Virus record (IMG/VR): IMGVR_UViG_3300050119_000088
Location: 47,972 to 111,971 of that record
Direction: 5' to 3' (one strand)
Source of the DNA: a virus
Length of the DNA: 64,000 nucleotides
A program made the translations under genes and the position numbers. Shown here in pieces: positions 1 to 8,481 of this stretch. Each line of letters begins with the position of its first letter. The first letter of the stretch is position 1. The notes below the pieces were generated by a model. That model saw only the letters and a program-made list of their open reading frames with translations, was not told the DNA's origin and did no database searches.

Positions 1-1867
1 AACTTGAGGCTTCGAGATATTGATCTCGTGTAATCTCTTCGTAAGGTGCTTGTCGAAATCCATGTTCCGAATGCTGAGAGAAGGAAGCTGTCTTCACCGT
101 GTCTGTGTAATTGGTTCGGAGCCAATCTTGGACAACGGGAATCTCTTCCGGTCCCATATAACACGTCATGGACACGGCATTATCCGCCCAATAAGTCTGA
201 AGGAAGTTCAGATTATCAAGCTGTGACAAGGCTGGATATCCCTTTGCAACAATAGAGCCCTCTCGGGCTTTGCAGGGAAAGTCAATAATCATCGTGTTGA
301 AATCACGGGAGCCGTCAATATTGTACTTCGGCTCCATGTTGTATCCGCGTTCGCGGGCTTGCTCAACGATCGGATCTTCAACAGCAAATGTGATCCTCCG
401 AATGTAATATTCCGAAAACTCAGCATGCACTCCAGGTGAAACGCCAGCCAACAGGGACATTGTACCTGATGGTTTGACGGTTGTCAACTTGATTGATAGA
501 TTACAGTTGTGCTCTCGGGAAGCCTTGCGATCCACATCTTCAAGATGAGCATACACGCCATCGAAAATGTCAGGATCTCGAAGATGCGGGGCTTGCAGGA
601 ATCCGGTGACACCAACACCAATACGATGATTGCGGCTAACAACTTCGTTCGTTTTGGGATGCCAACAAGGCAGACAAGAAATAGCTTTGTTGGCTCGGAA
701 AAGCAGTTCAGCAACCTTGCCGAACTCATGTACATCAACAATATTTGGAAGAAAGATGTCGCTAAGATTGCAAGCTTCGTGTGATTCGAGAATGATCTCT
801 CCGCAAGGATTTGGACCACATACAAGCGGATCTGGACGATAGCCGTAGCCATCAATAAGCCTTCCCATCTGCTTACACAATCCAGAATTGTATAAGCCAT
901 AGGCTTCTCCCTCTCCACGATAGCCACGCCAGAACTGCTCTGGCAAAAGCATTGTGTCCGGACAATCAACAGTGTTGTTGCTCATCTGTCGCCAAGCAGG
1001 AACGGCTCGGCGTGTCCAGTCTTTGGCTCCGAGGAATTCTTGATCTTCCCATGAGCCGACTGCGATCTCAGCAGAACGACGAACATTACCAGCAACAACG
1101 ACGCTGCCAATGATATTCATGATGTCCATGCAATTGGTAGGAGTAAGTTTCCTACCAACTTTAGATTTCAAGATCGCACATATTTGTGCAAGACCCTTTA
1201 CCAGTTCTTCGGGTCCACTTGCTGTTCCTCCGAACCCCTTAATAGGCCGTCCGCGAGCACGAACGCAACGAGTATCGTAGCGGATACTATGGTTGGTATA
1301 AAAGTGAGCATTGAGTGTAAGCTCAAGAAGCTTGACCCAACCTTCGCGGTTGTCGGTGACAATATAGTCACAATCATAGTCATCGACACGTTCAATGCTC
1401 GGAGCGAATTTGACTGTAGGTATTTCATAAACATAATCCGGTGAGACATTGAAGCCAACGCCACCACCGAGCATCAGCTCGTTGAAAGCGAAAGTGAATG
1501 GATCAACAGGATGGTTGACAGCAACGTGCCAACAATTTTGCATCGAATCGCCACCAACACGCCGAACAGTGTCCGTACCAAGCTGCCATGTCGGGCGACC
1601 AGCAAGCGTACCTTTGAGCGAAAACCAATAATAGTAAAGTTGTTGGGCTTCTTCTTGGGTGTAAATACCACCAATATCCAAGATACCATTGACACAACGT
1701 TCAATAGTTTGAAACCATTCCTCAGTGATTCCAGAGGGTCGCATCCGAGCATATGTGCGTTTATACGTCACATATCCCACTGGTCCCCATTGTGGATTGT
1801 GGCCCTCAAAGTTCTCTACGAACGTGGGGTCGAGTTTCTTGGCATACCTCGGAAGCGATAACATCAT
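1..1867 (-). CDS. nrdJ: Class II (B12-dependent) ribonucleotide reductase, 3' end cut by window edge
   Basis: Reduces ribonucleotides to deoxyribonucleotides using adenosylcobalamin, supplying dNTPs for phage replication. Translating the minus strand from ATG at 1867 gives an uninterrupted frame to position 1, about 622 codons, so only the C-terminus is missing. Diagnostic segments: NCW near residue 109 (first active-site cysteine), GGGVGFNVSP shortly after, NPCGEIILE near residue 352, TVKPSGTMSLLAGVSPG near residue 461, and a late QAPYEEIT segment typical of the class II C-terminal region. It starts 11 bp after the RNase HI stop, so it is probably co-transcribed with the polymerase operon. 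ATGATG gives two adjacent starts and I see no strong ribosome binding site. No cobalamin riboswitch is visible. Confidence 0.93.
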   Translation of the reverse strand, partial: MMLSLPRYAKKLDPTFVENFEGHNPQWGPVGYVTYKRTYARMRPSGITEEWFQTIERCVNGILDIGGIYTQEEAQQLYYYWFSLKGTLAGRPTWQLGTDTVRRVGGDSMQNCWHVAVNHPVDPFTFAFNELMLGGGVGFNVSPDYVYEIPTVKFAPSIERVDDYDCDYIVTDNREGWVKLLELTLNAHFYTNHSIRYDTRCVRARGRPIKGFGGTASGPEELVKGLAQICAILKSKVGRKLTPTNCMDIMNIIGSVVVAGNVRRSAEIAVGSWEDQEFLGAKDWTRRAVPAWRQMSNNTVDCPDTMLLPEQFWRGYRGEGEAYGLYNSGLCKQMGRLIDGYGYRPDPLVCGPNPCGEIILESHEACNLSDIFLPNIVDVHEFGKVAELLFRANKAISCLPCWHPKTNEVVSRNHRIGVGVTGFLQAPHLRDPDIFDGVYAHLEDVDRKASREHNCNLSIKLTTVKPSGTMSLLAGVSPGVHAEFSEYYIRRITFAVEDPIVEQARERGYNMEPKYNIDGSRDFNTMIIDFPCKAREGSIVAKGYPALSQLDNLNFLQTYWADNAVSMTCYMGPEEIPVVQDWLRTNYTDTVKTASFSQHSEHGFRQAPYEEITRDQYLEASS

Positions 1868-1878
1868 TATCTTTCGGG

Positions 1879-2292
1879 TCAGGACTTACAATAATCTGTC
1901 GAGATACCATGAAATACGGCATCACGAGCCAAATGATGGGCTCGCTTGTGTATTGGATCGGCCAATCCCGATCCCACCTTCTGGAATCTAATAGTCATTG
2001 TCTTCATATGCTCCTGTAAACGTAACCACAAAATACTTATATCTTTATGGAGCTTAATTGGAGCTAAGACCCCTGTTATTACAAACAGAGAATCTGTAAA
2101 AACAAGTACATTCGATCCAAAGGGAATGGTATCTAGACCTTTAATTATTGCAAGCAGTTCCATTCGATTAGTACCACGATACTCTTCAAATCCGTATCCG
2201 ATATTTTCAATATCATTGTTTTGTACAATGAATGCCCAGCCTCCCCTCCTTGGAACTATTGTCGCTGATGCATCAGCGTATAGATTATACAT
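1879..2292 (-). CDS. rnhA: Ribonuclease HI
   Basis: Degrades the RNA strand of RNA-DNA hybrids, most likely removing primers or R-loops during phage replication. The 137-residue protein has the RNase H fold signature: YADAS with catalytic D7, RMELLAIIKGL with E45, and FTDS with D67. In the C-terminal helix the position normally holding the fourth acidic residue appears to be His (RAHHLARDA), which would weaken metal B binding if the alignment is right. It lies between an HNH gene and nrdJ. A good ribosome binding site (GGGAGG) sits upstream but is optimally spaced for a two-codon ATG ACT TAA reading frame just ahead of this start. Confidence 0.88.
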   Translation of the reverse strand: MYNLYADASATIVPRRGGWAFIVQNNDIENIGYGFEEYRGTNRMELLAIIKGLDTIPFGSNVLVFTDSLFVITGVLAPIKLHKDISILWLRLQEHMKTMTIRFQKVGSGLADPIHKRAHHLARDAVFHGISTDYCKS

Positions 2293-2317
2293 TTAAGTCA
2301 TTATTAACCTCCCAGGA

Positions 2318-2770
2318 TTAAATCAATGGTCTGTTCGGATCTCGTCCTTTTAGCATTCTGTTAATAGTTGATTTGTGACACCCCAAACGCCTTGCAATTT
2401 CTGCTTCGCTCAAGCTTTCTGAAAGCTTAATAACTTCTGAAGTGTCAATATCCAACATGGGATGTCTTCCTTTATTACAACAATCAATAGCATTGTGCTC
2501 ATGTGTTCCGAGAAACAGATGTTTTGGATTACAACATGGTGGATTATCGCAATCATGTAGGACAAGTAGCTCACCTGGATCTTTCTTATATTTAATATAG
2601 TAAGATACTCGATGAACCAAATACATCTTTTTGCCAAATCTAATTTGGCCATAACCTTTAACAATTGTACTACCGATCCAAGGCCAACATTCATTCTCTC
2701 CACGTTGAATGATGTTGGACCAGAATTTGATAGTATCATCAATATGTAACATGGGCAATGGAATAAACAT
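2318..2770 (-). CDS. Free-standing HNH endonuclease with C-terminal helix-turn-helix
   Basis: A 150-residue probable homing endonuclease. Residues about 65-110 contain an HNH_3-type core with His, Cys pairs and Asn (VLHDCDNPPCCNPKHL, then GTHEHN). The C-terminal 30 residues (EAEIARRLGCHKSTINRML) resemble the small DNA-binding helix-turn-helix found at the end of many phage HNH proteins. It has a ribosome binding site (GAGGT, 5 bp from ATG) formed at the end of the upstream nuclease gene. Position between two replication genes suggests a mobile insertion rather than a core gene. Target unknown. Confidence 0.85.
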   Translation of the reverse strand: MFIPLPMLHIDDTIKFWSNIIQRGENECWPWIGSTIVKGYGQIRFGKKMYLVHRVSYYIKYKKDPGELLVLHDCDNPPCCNPKHLFLGTHEHNAIDCCNKGRHPMLDIDTSEVIKLSESLSEAEIARRLGCHKSTINRMLKGRDPNRPLI

Positions 2771-2773
2771 AAT

Positions 2774-3493
2774 CTACCTCATGACACTCAAATAACGATA
2801 CCAGTTCTGCTCTTCAAATAACTTCGGAGTCTCACTTGCATCTGTCAACACCCAAACGCCAACCCCGTGAGCATTGAACATAGGAAACGTTTGAAGTTGT
2901 GATGGCGTAAATACATAGCCTGTTGGATTCTTGCATTCAATCCAACGTTGGCCATATTGTTTGTGTGTTGCAAAGAGATCGGGAAATCCATACTGGAATA
3001 AGCAACCATACGTTTCCTTGACGTACCAACCTTCACCGGCCAATTTTATTTTGAGAGCTTCTTGTATATCTCGTTCCGGGCCACGTGAAGCAAGCCTAGT
3101 AGACCGCTCATACGGTCTTGAAGGCTTCTTATCTCGTGTCCGTGTAACTGGTTTCATCACATCTAAGTAAGTGTACCAGTTTTGGGGCTTAAAGAGTTTG
3201 TTGTATTCCCAATCGGTATCGGATGTAAGAATCCAAACCCCCGAACCGTTGTTACTAAGTTTCGGGAAGTCTTCCAACTGTGCTTCAGTAAAAACATAAC
3301 CAGTCGCTTGTTTGCACTCAATCCATCGGGCACCAAGAGTAAAATGAGCAGCAAAGACATCAGGAAAGCCAACCTGATATTCATTAGCGTGCGTTGCTTT
3401 CGCCATCCATCCGTTTTGATGGAGCTTCAACATGATTCGCTTTTGCAAATCGGATTCAGGTTTCCTAGCTGGAATAATTCTTTTGGGTTGCAT
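2774..3493 (-). CDS. Tandem-duplicated PD-(D/E)XK nuclease
   Basis: A 239-residue protein made of two copies of the same nuclease-like module. The first half carries GFPDVFAAH, about 15 residues, then RWIECK, ATGYVFTEAQL and FPKL. The second half repeats GFPDLFATH, RWIECK, PTGYVFTPSQL and FPMF. The D...ExK arrangement is the catalytic signature of VRR-NUC/Holliday-resolvase-like nucleases. Both active sites look intact, so this is probably a single-chain dimer acting on branched or replication DNA (inference). A linker of roughly 25 Arg/Lys/Ser/Pro-rich residues joins the halves. It sits among replication genes. I see no clear ribosome binding site. Confidence 0.75.
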   Translation of the reverse strand: MQPKRIIPARKPESDLQKRIMLKLHQNGWMAKATHANEYQVGFPDVFAAHFTLGARWIECKQATGYVFTEAQLEDFPKLSNNGSGVWILTSDTDWEYNKLFKPQNWYTYLDVMKPVTRTRDKKPSRPYERSTRLASRGPERDIQEALKIKLAGEGWYVKETYGCLFQYGFPDLFATHKQYGQRWIECKNPTGYVFTPSQLQTFPMFNAHGVGVWVLTDASETPKLFEEQNWYRYLSVMR

Positions 3494-3544
3494 AGGGCTA
3501 TAATATCCATGATCGCAAACAGCTCGCCTCCATGCGAGCTATTT

Positions 3545-3820
3545 TCACCTTGTCAGTTTGGCCAATGCAAGCAGACTAAGAGCCTTGTTGATACGAAGCA
3601 TATACGCTTCCTTGTTTTTGACGGCATCATCTGGATTGCCGGTGGCCGTTTTAAGGGCGACCCGAGCCTCGGTAATAAACTCGATAGCTCTCAGTTCATA
3701 ATAATCTGCGTCGCCCGTCTCTAATAGGGCAGACATCGGACCTGTCTCACGAGGATCAAAAAGCCCTTCAAGCAGGCTTGTCCTCACTGAGGTCATGGAC
3801 GGCCGTTTGGATCTTGCCAC
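3545..3820 (-). CDS. Hypothetical protein
   Basis: A 91-residue protein that I do not recognise. It starts with GTG at 3820, chosen because GGAGAAA lies about 6 bp upstream; an internal ATG at codon 9 is an alternative. It overlaps the upstream gene by 53 bp. The first 35 residues are basic and polar, the rest is helical and acidic-to-neutral with no Cys pairs or membrane segment. Overlap on the upstream side and a 51 bp gap downstream place it inside the polymerase operon. Confidence 0.6.
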   Translation of the reverse strand: MARSKRPSMTSVRTSLLEGLFDPRETGPMSALLETGDADYYELRAIEFITEARVALKTATGNPDDAVKNKEAYMLRINKALSLLALAKLTR

Positions 3821-4178
3821 GGTTTCTCCAGGCCACTCGAAGCTTCTTCTGTTCGATCTTCAAGAGCTTCTGCTCTCGAAGCTGGTGTTGACCGAACAGA
3901 CCATGAATATTCGCCCACCAGTCTTCTGGTCGAAGATGACGAACATTCAGCAATTGCTGAAAGACACCATCTCGAATAACGCGAAGCATGACGAGATATG
4001 CCTCAAGTTGTTCATTGGTTCGATTGGGAAAATCCCGAACGTCAACATCGTAATGGACGTTCATGACTCCAGCTTCGATGACTTCATTCCTCATGAAATC
4101 ATGAAGCTTCTTGATTTCATCAAGAGTTCTCTCCCGTCCCGTCAGCTCGACGGTTTCTGGCTTCTTCTTGCGAGGCAT
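3768..4178 (-). CDS. Hypothetical basic helical protein
   Basis: A 136-residue protein starting MPRKKKPET; the start at 4178 has GGAG about 9 bp upstream. The frame stays open further upstream to 4250, but that would overlap the preceding gene much more. Charged, largely helical, with a Lys/Arg-rich C-terminal helix (EQKLLKIEQKKLRVAWRNR). No family recognised. It overlaps neighbours on both sides, as is typical of tightly packed phage operons. Confidence 0.6.
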   Translation of the reverse strand: MPRKKKPETVELTGRERTLDEIKKLHDFMRNEVIEAGVMNVHYDVDVRDFPNRTNEQLEAYLVMLRVIRDGVFQQLLNVRHLRPEDWWANIHGLFGQHQLREQKLLKIEQKKLRVAWRNRGKIQTAVHDLSEDKPA

Positions 4179-4479
4179 ACTTGGCAATCTCCGATAATAG
4201 TGTGCTCTTGGAAAGCTGATTGTAATAAGCGATTCCGAATCGCTTTCCAACTGCTCGAAGCTGTCGAACGGTCATATTTGAATATTCAACTTCAGCTTGA
4301 ACAGAAATCCATTTTTCCAAACCAAGATGATCATTGTTTGCAATAAGCTGACGAACGGATTCTTGATCTGTACTGTTTTCGTATAAAGACATAAAGGCAG
4401 CAGTATTTACTGTACGATCTATACATCTGAGGTTCAAGAGTTGCTGGTGTACCGCAGACTTCAACGATTCAATTAACAC
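4120..4479 (-). CDS. Rho-N/SAP-like domain protein
   Basis: A 119-residue protein whose middle part (MTVRQLRAVGKRFGIAYY, then LSKSTLLSEI) resembles the small helical Rho_N or SAP-type nucleic acid binding domain, in which LxVxxLRxxxKxxGI is followed by KxxLL. The N-terminal 60 residues are helical and unrecognised. It lies 9 bp upstream of the polymerase stop side, within the same operon. A role in nucleic acid binding is inferred from this short motif only. Confidence 0.5.
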   Translation of the reverse strand: MLIESLKSAVHQQLLNLRCIDRTVNTAAFMSLYENSTDQESVRQLIANNDHLGLEKWISVQAEVEYSNMTVRQLRAVGKRFGIAYYNQLSKSTLLSEIAKYASQEEARNRRADGTGENS

Positions 4480-4488
4480 AATGTTACC

Positions 4489-6780
4489 TCATTTTTCACT
4501 CCAATTCTTCATAAACGGATTCCATTCCATTTTAATAAGTGGGACTTTGGGCCGGAATGTTTCCACCGCGTCATAAACAATCTTCTCAACTTGATTGACA
4601 TAATCAGGGTCGGTAGGACACATGATTTCGTCATGGATATTCATCGGAATAACACGCCAAGGATGAATACCCGACGGCTGAAGTTCCCAGATTTGTCGTT
4701 GAACTGCTTTGGTAATCTGGGCTCCTGAACTCTGAATAACATGATTAGCCGCTGCACGCATATTGTTGCCTTGCAAGCCGAATGCGGCTCCGAACAAAGC
4801 AGTTTGCGTTGCACCGCCGACAAGCTGTTCTCGATCTCGACGAACCACCTTAGTATTGATCTCTTTCCAATGCTTCGGTGGATGCTCTCCAAGATCAAAG
4901 AGTGCTTTGCAAATCATATTCTCAACAGTAAAGTAACGACGGAAACCCATCAACGACTCAATGTACTCGGCTGGATCGGCCCAAATAACTCGGCTACCGA
5001 TTCCATTGGGTTGAGTCATTGAACAGAAAGCTGTGAAAATCTTCTGTCGAGCCAAACCGACGCCATGATAACGACCAACAAAACGTTGGTATGCTGCTTC
5101 TGCAATCTCAACCGGAATACCGATTCGAGAATGTAGTGTGTTATGGTCGCCACCATAGATCAAAGCGAATACACCCCGCTTCGACATATCGTACATATCG
5201 AGTTCGCGGTCGCCGGCCGATGCTACAATATCTTCGTAAGTTTTTCCGGGAAACAAATATTGACCAAACAAAGCATGAATCTTCTTGCCCGATAGAAGAT
5301 CATTTCGCAAATCAATATCATTGTACGCAGCATCTGCAAGCACTACTTCAAATCCCGCAAAATCTCCTCCAGAGAGTTGCATGCCCGAGAAAGCAAGCGG
5401 AAAGCATCTTCGCACTTCTTTAGTTCGTTTGATACCTTGTGCATTGAGTTGGTCAGTGCCAGACATGCGAGACGATTTCGTTCCAATGATGACGAAACTC
5501 GCATGAAATCTTCCGGCTTGTAAAAGCTTGTCATAAAGTTCAAGTTCTTTGCCCGCACCGCGAGCATCGAGAACATTACGAGCACGTTCGGCGGCTGGAT
5601 GTGGAACACGACCTGTTCCCTTGCAAATTGCACAGGGGTAGCCAACTGGCATATCAATGCAGTCTTCGCAATCTTGTTCAGTGAGTGAAGCCACTTCTTC
5701 AAGAACAACCTTCTTGGTTGATCCCTTCATCGCAAGAATCTCTGTCGGATGCATCTTCTCTGTTACGTATCGCATTGCTGGGCCGGGTGCTGTTGGATAA
5801 GCTTTCTTCTTATCCAAAGCTGATTGACGCAATCGTTTGATGCCTTCAACATCGATTGCGAAACCCTTCCAACGAACTGCACCAACCATGCAAGCAAGTT
5901 CGGAATCATCGTCTCCCAATTCAGGTGAGCCGAAATACCGATACAATTTACGAGTAATGTCAACATCATTAGCCGCATACTTTCGAGCATACGTATTGAA
6001 TCCCCAATGATCAATGTGATGCTCGATAACGTCCGGCCAGGCTCCCTTCCAATTGTGACGAGAACCGATTGCACGAGCAAATGGTGCGTATCCGAGTTCA
6101 ACCGGATGGAACTTGGAATCAATATCAATATCCTGAAAGAACGTAACAAGATCCGGTTGAAGGCCCAAAGCGTCGGCCGCAAGTGTCTTCAACGCTGAAG
6201 ACGGAGCGAATGTTAATACAACATCTTTGAAATCAGGAACGATGTCACCTTCGGCATCTTCGATATCAAAGACATTCCAACGGGGAGCCCACTTGTTTTT
6301 CTTCTTGGCGAAATAAATATCCTTCAGTTGTACACGTCGCTCAAGTTCTTGTGCAAGATGCCATGCAAGAGCGGTTGGCACGCGACGGATTCGTACCTCA
6401 TCCCTCCGCATCATTGATTGATACGGGCCTTTGCGAGCATGGAGCATCAGATCCATCGCTCGAACTGGCTTGAGGCAATCACCATCGCGTGCCAACGGTT
6501 CATACTCAGCAAGCTCTTCGATCTGCTCGTCCGGATAAGAATCCTTATCTGGGAGCATGCTGAGCATAGAATAGATTTTGCAAATCTGGAACCAGTCGAA
6601 CGTCAGGTTGAATCCGACGATTCCGCCCGGATGATTGACGATCTCCTCGATTACCGAAAGTGTAGACGCGACGGTTTCCCGCCAGATTTCGTGAAGAATG
6701 ATCTCCTCATCATCCTTCGCGTACTGTAGGAGTACAGCGGGACCGACGAATCCACACGTTTCAGTATCAAGAAATATCAT
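4489..6780 (-). CDS. polA: Family A DNA polymerase with 3'-5' exonuclease domain
   Basis: Replicative phage DNA polymerase, 763 residues. The N-terminus (MIFLDTETCG) is a DnaQ-like proofreading exonuclease. The polymerase domain has motif A (GDFAGFEVVLAD, near residue 472), motif B (KRGVFALIYGG, near 532, with Phe at the position equivalent to E. coli Pol I F762) and motif C (HDEIM, near 715). An unusual feature is a four-cysteine insertion, CEDC and CAIC at about residues 370-386, that could bind zinc between the exonuclease and polymerase parts. No 5' nuclease domain is present. The start overlaps the upstream zinc-ribbon gene stop by ATGA. Confidence 0.95.
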   Translation of the reverse strand: MIFLDTETCGFVGPAVLLQYAKDDEEIILHEIWRETVASTLSVIEEIVNHPGGIVGFNLTFDWFQICKIYSMLSMLPDKDSYPDEQIEELAEYEPLARDGDCLKPVRAMDLMLHARKGPYQSMMRRDEVRIRRVPTALAWHLAQELERRVQLKDIYFAKKKNKWAPRWNVFDIEDAEGDIVPDFKDVVLTFAPSSALKTLAADALGLQPDLVTFFQDIDIDSKFHPVELGYAPFARAIGSRHNWKGAWPDVIEHHIDHWGFNTYARKYAANDVDITRKLYRYFGSPELGDDDSELACMVGAVRWKGFAIDVEGIKRLRQSALDKKKAYPTAPGPAMRYVTEKMHPTEILAMKGSTKKVVLEEVASLTEQDCEDCIDMPVGYPCAICKGTGRVPHPAAERARNVLDARGAGKELELYDKLLQAGRFHASFVIIGTKSSRMSGTDQLNAQGIKRTKEVRRCFPLAFSGMQLSGGDFAGFEVVLADAAYNDIDLRNDLLSGKKIHALFGQYLFPGKTYEDIVASAGDRELDMYDMSKRGVFALIYGGDHNTLHSRIGIPVEIAEAAYQRFVGRYHGVGLARQKIFTAFCSMTQPNGIGSRVIWADPAEYIESLMGFRRYFTVENMICKALFDLGEHPPKHWKEINTKVVRRDREQLVGGATQTALFGAAFGLQGNNMRAAANHVIQSSGAQITKAVQRQIWELQPSGIHPWRVIPMNIHDEIMCPTDPDYVNQVEKIVYDAVETFRPKVPLIKMEWNPFMKNWSEK

Positions 6781-6971
6781 CCGGTAATCCGAGCCTGTAA
6801 CGGAATAATAATCGTATCCTGAGATTCCTCGTTAGAAACCTCAACATACGTCGGAGGAAGATTACAGGTGTGATTGCAAGAATCACAACGGTAATAGAAA
6901 CCCCGACGGGCCGATTGAACACACATCATCCCGTCAGGACAGCGGGGACAAAGCTTCTTTTGGAACTTCAT
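6777..6971 (-). CDS. Small zinc-ribbon protein
   Basis: A 64-residue protein beginning MKFQKKLCPRCPDG with a second pair CDSC about 20 residues on, forming a four-cysteine zinc ribbon. Start at 6971 is chosen because AGGAGA lies upstream and because longer versions would run deep into parB. It overlaps the ParB-like gene end by 38 bp and the polymerase start by 4 bp, so translation of the three genes is probably coupled. Function unknown; possibly a nucleic acid or protein adaptor. Confidence 0.65.
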   Translation of the reverse strand: MKFQKKLCPRCPDGMMCVQSARRGFYYRCDSCNHTCNLPPTYVEVSNEESQDTIIIPLQARITG

Positions 6972-7764
6972 AGGGGACGCTCTTCTCCTGGGCGAGTGTC
7001 TTGATATCACCGAAAAGATCCGAATCGGCGATCTCTCCGGCTGCCCACGCAAGACATCGTGTTCCCATGTTGTTGCCGACACTTTCCCGAATGTGATCCA
7101 TCATGAGAAAAATCTCCTGACGATCACGAAGCTTCCGGGTCGAGGCTGGCCGCTTGATCGGTTCCTTGATCTTGATCTTCTCTCCCCGTTCTTTTCCTTC
7201 TTTGATCTTGCGAACAGCCTCGAACTGCTTCTCCTTGTTCCCGAGGGTGTAGAGATCCCGGATCTGCTGTTGAGAAAGCAAACCCCCGGCCGCTTCAACC
7301 TGGATCTCGGTGGGCAGTGTCAGCACGTAATAACGAATCTGAACCCAGCCACGCGACTGGTGCAAATCCGCCGCGACCTGCTCCTGTGTCATACCCGCTA
7401 TATACAGCTTCTCAAGAGCCTTGGCCTCTTGAACGATGTTGAGATCCTTGCGAGCAAGATTCTCGTCCAAGTTCATCAACCGAGCCTGGATATCCGTAAG
7501 GCCCACAACAATGTTACAAGGTGCAACTGGCTTCTCCAAAAGCTGGAGCGCCTTGAACCTTCTGTATCCACTGATGAGTCGGTACTTGAACCCCGTTTTG
7601 GCTTGGGCTGCTTCGTCGTAGGGCTGAATAACGAGAGCGTTCTGCAACTGATTCGCATCAATACTTCGGGCGAGGTCAACGACATCGATTGGAGCGATCA
7701 CTCCGCGACAGTTGAAGTCACTGTCAGCGTGGATCTCACCAAGCGGAATATCCTTCACATCCAT
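6934..7764 (-). CDS. ParB-like nuclease-domain protein (first copy)
   Basis: A 276-residue ParB/Srx-superfamily protein. The N-terminal domain contains the ParB box ISGYRRFKAL at about residues 58-67 and LMNLDENLARKDLN; a KorB-type helix-turn-helix (TQEQVAADLHQSRGWVQIR) follows near 123-140. The start at 7764 is favoured over TTG at 7782 because GGAG sits 6 bp upstream. There is no ParA partner nearby, so a role in regulation or replication rather than partition is likely. It is the first gene downstream of a conserved promoter motif (7822-7851). Confidence 0.82.
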   Translation of the reverse strand: MDVKDIPLGEIHADSDFNCRGVIAPIDVVDLARSIDANQLQNALVIQPYDEAAQAKTGFKYRLISGYRRFKALQLLEKPVAPCNIVVGLTDIQARLMNLDENLARKDLNIVQEAKALEKLYIAGMTQEQVAADLHQSRGWVQIRYYVLTLPTEIQVEAAGGLLSQQQIRDLYTLGNKEKQFEAVRKIKEGKERGEKIKIKEPIKRPASTRKLRDRQEIFLMMDHIRESVGNNMGTRCLAWAAGEIADSDLFGDIKTLAQEKSVPYEVPKEALSPLS

Positions 7765-7821
7765 AGCATACTCCCAAGCCAATCAATAGGTGAGGTAAAT
7801 TCGCATTTCACCTCATACCTT

Positions 7822-7851
7822 ATACTACGGCAAAAGGTGAAAATTTTGAAG
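7822..7851 (-). promoter_or_regulatory. Conserved phage promoter motif, copy A
   Basis: On the minus strand CTTCAAA, exactly 11 bp, TTGCCGTA, with TAGTAT as a -10-like hexamer 17 bp from a TTCAAA -35-like element. It lies 58 bp upstream of the first parB-like gene and is one of four copies with identical spacing in this window. Confidence 0.7.
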
Positions 7852-7882
7852 CCGACTCTGTTTGTTGATTGGATTGCGGCAA

Positions 7883-8104
7883 TCAGAGCGAGTCTCGCTC
7901 AGATTGTGCAATCGGTTCCAGCATACGGTCAATAGCTGGGCCGAGAACGATCATAATACGGTCGGTGATTGATCTTGCAATCGACGACCGGACCTCGGCA
8001 GCAATCTTTACAACGAGTAACTCGTCCCTAAGTTCTAGTTCCGACGTTGTGATTGTGGTCACAATCGTCCTATCCATAGGTCGATGAAACGATGAAACAT
8101 CCAT
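7883..8104 (-). CDS. Hypothetical small protein
   Basis: A 73-residue protein starting with ATG directly after the TAA of the preceding 52-residue gene; GAGAAA lies upstream. Rich in Ile, Val, Arg and acidic residues and probably helical, but not long enough in hydrophobic runs to be a clear membrane protein. The last gene of the 12.1-7.9 kb series before promoter copy A. No family recognised. Confidence 0.5.
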   Translation of the reverse strand: MDVSSFHRPMDRTIVTTITTSELELRDELLVVKIAAEVRSSIARSITDRIMIVLGPAIDRMLEPIAQSERDSL

Positions 8105-8263
8105 TTAGTTTCTCGATGGTTCTAATTTAATCATAAGATCCGGTCGTTGTGCTTCAAGACACCGTATCGTATGATAAGCTAATTCCAACTGTCGTTTCTG
8201 TAACTCCACTAATTCTTCAAGTTCTACCTCGCGAGACTTTGTATCGAACAACCAGGCCAACAT
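8105..8263 (-). CDS. Very small hypothetical protein
   Basis: Translation of the minus strand gives MLAWLFDTKSREVELEELV and so on, 52 residues ending RN then TAA. Its ATG overlaps the stop of the upstream gene (TAATG) and its stop is followed immediately by the next ATG, which is strong contextual support despite its size. The sequence is amphipathic with heptad-like spacing of Leu and Glu, suggesting a short coiled coil. Confidence 0.6.
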   Translation of the reverse strand: MLAWLFDTKSREVELEELVELQKRQLELAYHTIRCLEAQRPDLMIKLEPSRN

Positions 8264-8481
8264 TATTTTAGTCCGGCAAGTTTGCCCCTTATATCAGCGG
8301 CAAGTTCGGGATAATCAACTTCACATGATTTTGCATATTCCTCAAGTGCATGTCGAGCATGAACATCATGTGTTCCGTCCAAAACAAATAAAAAGCAATT
8401 GCAATGCTTCTTACCTGCAAGGTCCGCACCATCATTCCGAATCACTGTGTACTTTGCGTACAGACCTTTCGGGGTATCCAT
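8263..8481 (-). CDS. Conserved phage hypothetical protein
   Basis: A 72-residue protein containing AKYTVIRNDG, KKHCNCFLFVLDGTHD and HALEEYAKSC, a pattern I recognise from small uncharacterised proteins common in phage genomes (a KH..C..FVLD..HD..A core). Function unknown. It overlaps the upstream zinc protein gene by 50 bp and the downstream gene by TAATG. Confidence 0.65.
   Translation of the reverse strand: MDTPKGLYAKYTVIRNDGADLAGKKHCNCFLFVLDGTHDVHARHALEEYAKSCEVDYPELAADIRGKLAGLK

Noticed and set aside
484-1861. Several short open frames on both strands in the first 1.9 kb
   Set aside because: They are shadows of the ribonucleotide reductase gene, which is open from 1867 to the window edge on the minus strand.
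7093-7935. 280-codon plus-strand open frame
   Set aside because: It mirrors the ParB-like gene and crosses promoter copy A; no ribosome binding site or protein-like motifs.
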